Shown here: in pieces, positions 4,544-6,096 of the stretch
Layout: each line of letters begins with the position of its first letter
Position numbering within the stretch: position 1 is the first letter of the stretch
Assembly: GCA_036821645.1 (NCBI GenBank)
Contig: DAISJD010000158.1
Coordinates: 1-6,096, forward strand
Reading direction: 5' to 3'
Source: DAISJD01 sp036821645
Lineage (GTDB): Bacteria; Pseudomonadota; Alphaproteobacteria; ATCC43930; CGMCC-115725
Length of the DNA stretch: 6,096 nucleotides
Position numbers and translations under genes: made by a program
Notes under the pieces: model-generated
The model's input: the letters and a program-made list of their open reading frames with translations, nothing else
Told to the model about the DNA's origin: nothing
The model's database searches: none

Positions 4544-6096
4544 ATGTCGGTCCGTCCCACGTGGCTGTTCAGTCGCAAGGCCAAGCTGGCCTTGGGTGCC
4601 CTCGCCGTGACGCTTGGTTTTGCGGCGATTCCCTTTGCCAGTGCCCAAGATGCCGCCAACGACGATCCCCCGACACGGGTCGGCCGGATCAGTCTGATCG
4701 AAGGCAATGTCAGTTTCCATCCAAGCCCGACGGAACCCTGGGCCAGTGCGTTGCTGAACTATCCGGTCGCGGAAAAAACGGCTCTTTGGACCGAGCCCGG
4801 CGGTCGGGCCGAAGTCGAGATCGGCGAGGCCCGCGTGCGTCTCGACGGGGGGACAGAGCTTGATATCGTGCGGTTCGACGATCACACGATCACGCTCTCC
4901 GTTCCGCAGGGGCGCGTCGACATGACGCTGCGCGGCGGGCGTGAGGACGAGACCTATCTCGTCGAAACGCCGCGCGGCGATCTTACCCTGCGCCGAGACG
5001 GATCCTATCGCATCGTTGCGGGCTCTCCCGATACCCCGACCCAATTGGCCAGTTTTACCGGATCCGCCAGCCTCGCGACCAGCGGCGAGCCCTTGGTGAT
5101 CGGGCGCAACGAAGAAGCCCTGATCGGCCCTGCCGAACCCTTGTCCGTCAGTCTTGCGACCCCGAGCCGGGACGGCTTCGACACGTTCGCCGATCAACGC
5201 GACGGCAAAATCGTGGCGTCGCGGGCTCCGCGCTTCGTTCAGACCGATATGCCCGGCATTACCGAACTCGACAATTACGGCACATGGCGCGATACGCCCA
5301 ATTACGGTCACGTCTGGATCCCGACCAGCGTGCCCGACAATTGGGCCCCCTATCGCTATGGCCATTGGTCCTGGGTCGAACCGTGGGGCTGGACCTGGCT
5401 CGACGATGCGCCCTGGGGCTTTGCGCCGTTCCATTATGGGCGCTGGATCGAAATCGATCATAGCTGGGCCTGGGTTCCGGTGCATCGCGAACCGGCGGTC
5501 GTCGTCGTCCATCCGGTTTATGCCCCGGCCCTTGTCGTGTTCGTCGATCATGCGATCGATATTCTGGTCGGTACCCGCTATCGCGATCCCTGCGTCGGCT
5601 GGGTCGTGTTGGGCCCGAACGAGGTTTGGCACCCCTATTACCGCACCTCCGACCGGTATGTGCGCAGCGTCAATATCGTCAATGTCAACAAGACGGTGGT
5701 CAATAACATCACCAACGTGACCAATGTGACGAACGTTACGAATGTGACCAATGTCACCAACGTGACGAACAACAACGTCACCCTGATCAACCAAAAAAAC
5801 GTCACGGTCGTGCCGCAACAAGCCTTCGCCTCGGCAAGTCCGATTCCGAAGGCGGCCCTTATCACCAATCCGGCCATCACGGCAAAGCCGATACCGGTCG
5901 TAGCCCCGGTCCAGGCCAATAGCCAACCGATCCTGCCGCCCCCGGTGCCGACCGCGACGGTCGCGGGTCCCCATGCGGCGATGCCGACGCCGCCGGCCCC
6001 GCCGCTGGTCAATACAAGACCGGCCGCCGGTTCCGTCACGGCGACGCCGCCTGCGGCGAAACTGGTGAGTGCGCCCACCGCCAGCCTACCAGTGGG
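4544..6096 (+). CDS. Exported FecR-domain/DUF6600-like protein with NVT repeats (3' end cut by window edge)
   Basis: An uninterrupted frame of 517 codons runs to the right edge. The ATG at 4544 sits 9 bases after AAGGAG; a GTG one codon earlier (4541) is possible. Residues 1-34 are a Sec signal peptide (basic RKAK, then LALGALAVTLGFAAIPF, cleavage at ASA/QD). Residues about 45-165 look like a FecR beta domain: VGRISLIEGNVSF, WASALLNYPV, LWTEPGGRAEVEIG, a VRLDGGTELDIV stretch, then VPQGRVDMTLRG and YLVETPRGDLTL. Residues about 240-370 are rich in Trp, Tyr and His, with an internal duplication (APYRYGHW at 268-275, APFHYGRW at 294-301, each followed by a WxW pair), as in DUF6600 proteins. An Asn-Val-Thr array follows (388-413), then a Pro/Ala/Thr-rich tail. 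With a signal peptide and no membrane anchor or sigma-factor gene nearby, it is not a classical FecR anti-sigma regulator. It is probably a periplasmic or surface protein of unknown function. Confidence 0.85.
   Translation, partial: MSVRPTWLFSRKAKLALGALAVTLGFAAIPFASAQDAANDDPPTRVGRISLIEGNVSFHPSPTEPWASALLNYPVAEKTALWTEPGGRAEVEIGEARVRLDGGTELDIVRFDDHTITLSVPQGRVDMTLRGGREDETYLVETPRGDLTLRRDGSYRIVAGSPDTPTQLASFTGSASLATSGEPLVIGRNEEALIGPAEPLSVSLATPSRDGFDTFADQRDGKIVASRAPRFVQTDMPGITELDNYGTWRDTPNYGHVWIPTSVPDNWAPYRYGHWSWVEPWGWTWLDDAPWGFAPFHYGRWIEIDHSWAWVPVHREPAVVVVHPVYAPALVVFVDHAIDILVGTRYRDPCVGWVVLGPNEVWHPYYRTSDRYVRSVNIVNVNKTVVNNITNVTNVTNVTNVTNVTNVTNNNVTLINQKNVTVVPQQAFASASPIPKAALITNPAITAKPIPVVAPVQANSQPILPPPVPTATVAGPHAAMPTPPAPPLVNTRPAAGSVTATPPAAKLVSAPTASLPV
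5705..5782 (+). repeat. Degenerate 9-bp tandem repeat encoding Asn-Val-Thr units
   Basis: Seven consecutive 9-base units (5705-5767) of the form AAY-GTN-ACN encode N-I-T followed by six N-V-T tripeptides; two extra Asn codons and one further N-V-T close the array at 5782. The units differ at third positions (GTG, GTT, GTC; ACC, ACG; AAC, AAT), so the peptide is conserved better than the DNA, suggesting selection on the protein sequence rather than a fresh slippage expansion. Confidence 0.92.

Noticed and set aside
5705..5782. Reading the NVT array as N-glycosylation sites
   Set aside because: Bacterial oligosaccharyltransferase sites generally need an acidic residue two before the Asn, and none is present in the array; no glycosylation gene is seen.
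4520..5974. Long minus-strand open frame of 484 codons opposite the exported-protein gene
   Set aside because: The plus-strand frame has a Shine-Dalgarno, signal peptide and recognisable domains. The antisense product is composed of Asp/Gly/Ile/Arg repeats mirrored from the NVT array and GC-rich codons, with no domain-like pattern.

Overview
The window is ordinary-looking chromosomal DNA from a Gram-negative bacterium with GC-rich, codon-biased genes. An lptC-lptA pair, an hsp20 gene followed by a DUF1150 gene, and MsrQ together point to an alphaproteobacterium, with Rhodospirillales-like organisms as my best guess; this is inference, and I cannot name a species. I see no tRNA, rRNA, insertion sequence, CRISPR array or phage gene.

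Layout from left to right. Positions 1-1108 are on the minus strand: lptC overlaps the start of a second gene by one base, in a TAATG junction. That second gene begins with a signal peptide, runs off the left edge, and is most likely lptA. About 300 bases then separate lptC from a divergent plus-strand gene (1410-2849) for a two-transmembrane HAMP histidine kinase with no response regulator beside it. Converging on it from the right is a two-gene minus-strand operon, hsp20 (3169-3615) then a DUF1150 gene (2907-3122). Divergent from hsp20 is a plus-strand msrQ gene (3731-4393) for the haem-binding membrane subunit of the methionine sulfoxide reductase system, without its usual partner msrP in the window. 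The last gene starts at 4544 behind a good Shine-Dalgarno sequence and stays open to the right edge. It encodes an exported protein with a FecR-like beta domain, an aromatic-rich DUF6600-like region, a run of Asn-Val-Thr tripeptides and a Pro/Ala-rich tail.

The common theme is the cell envelope and protein quality control: LPS transport, envelope sensing by a kinase, a small heat-shock chaperone, repair of oxidised methionine in the periplasm, and a secreted surface-type protein. No classical mobile or defence system is present. The most interesting signals are the leader of hsp20, where the Shine-Dalgarno can be sequestered by a stem with a bulged G as in ROSE-type RNA thermometers; the NVT repeat protein; an HDLRN-type orphan kinase; an LptC with long tails at both ends; and the orphan msrQ divergent from hsp20.
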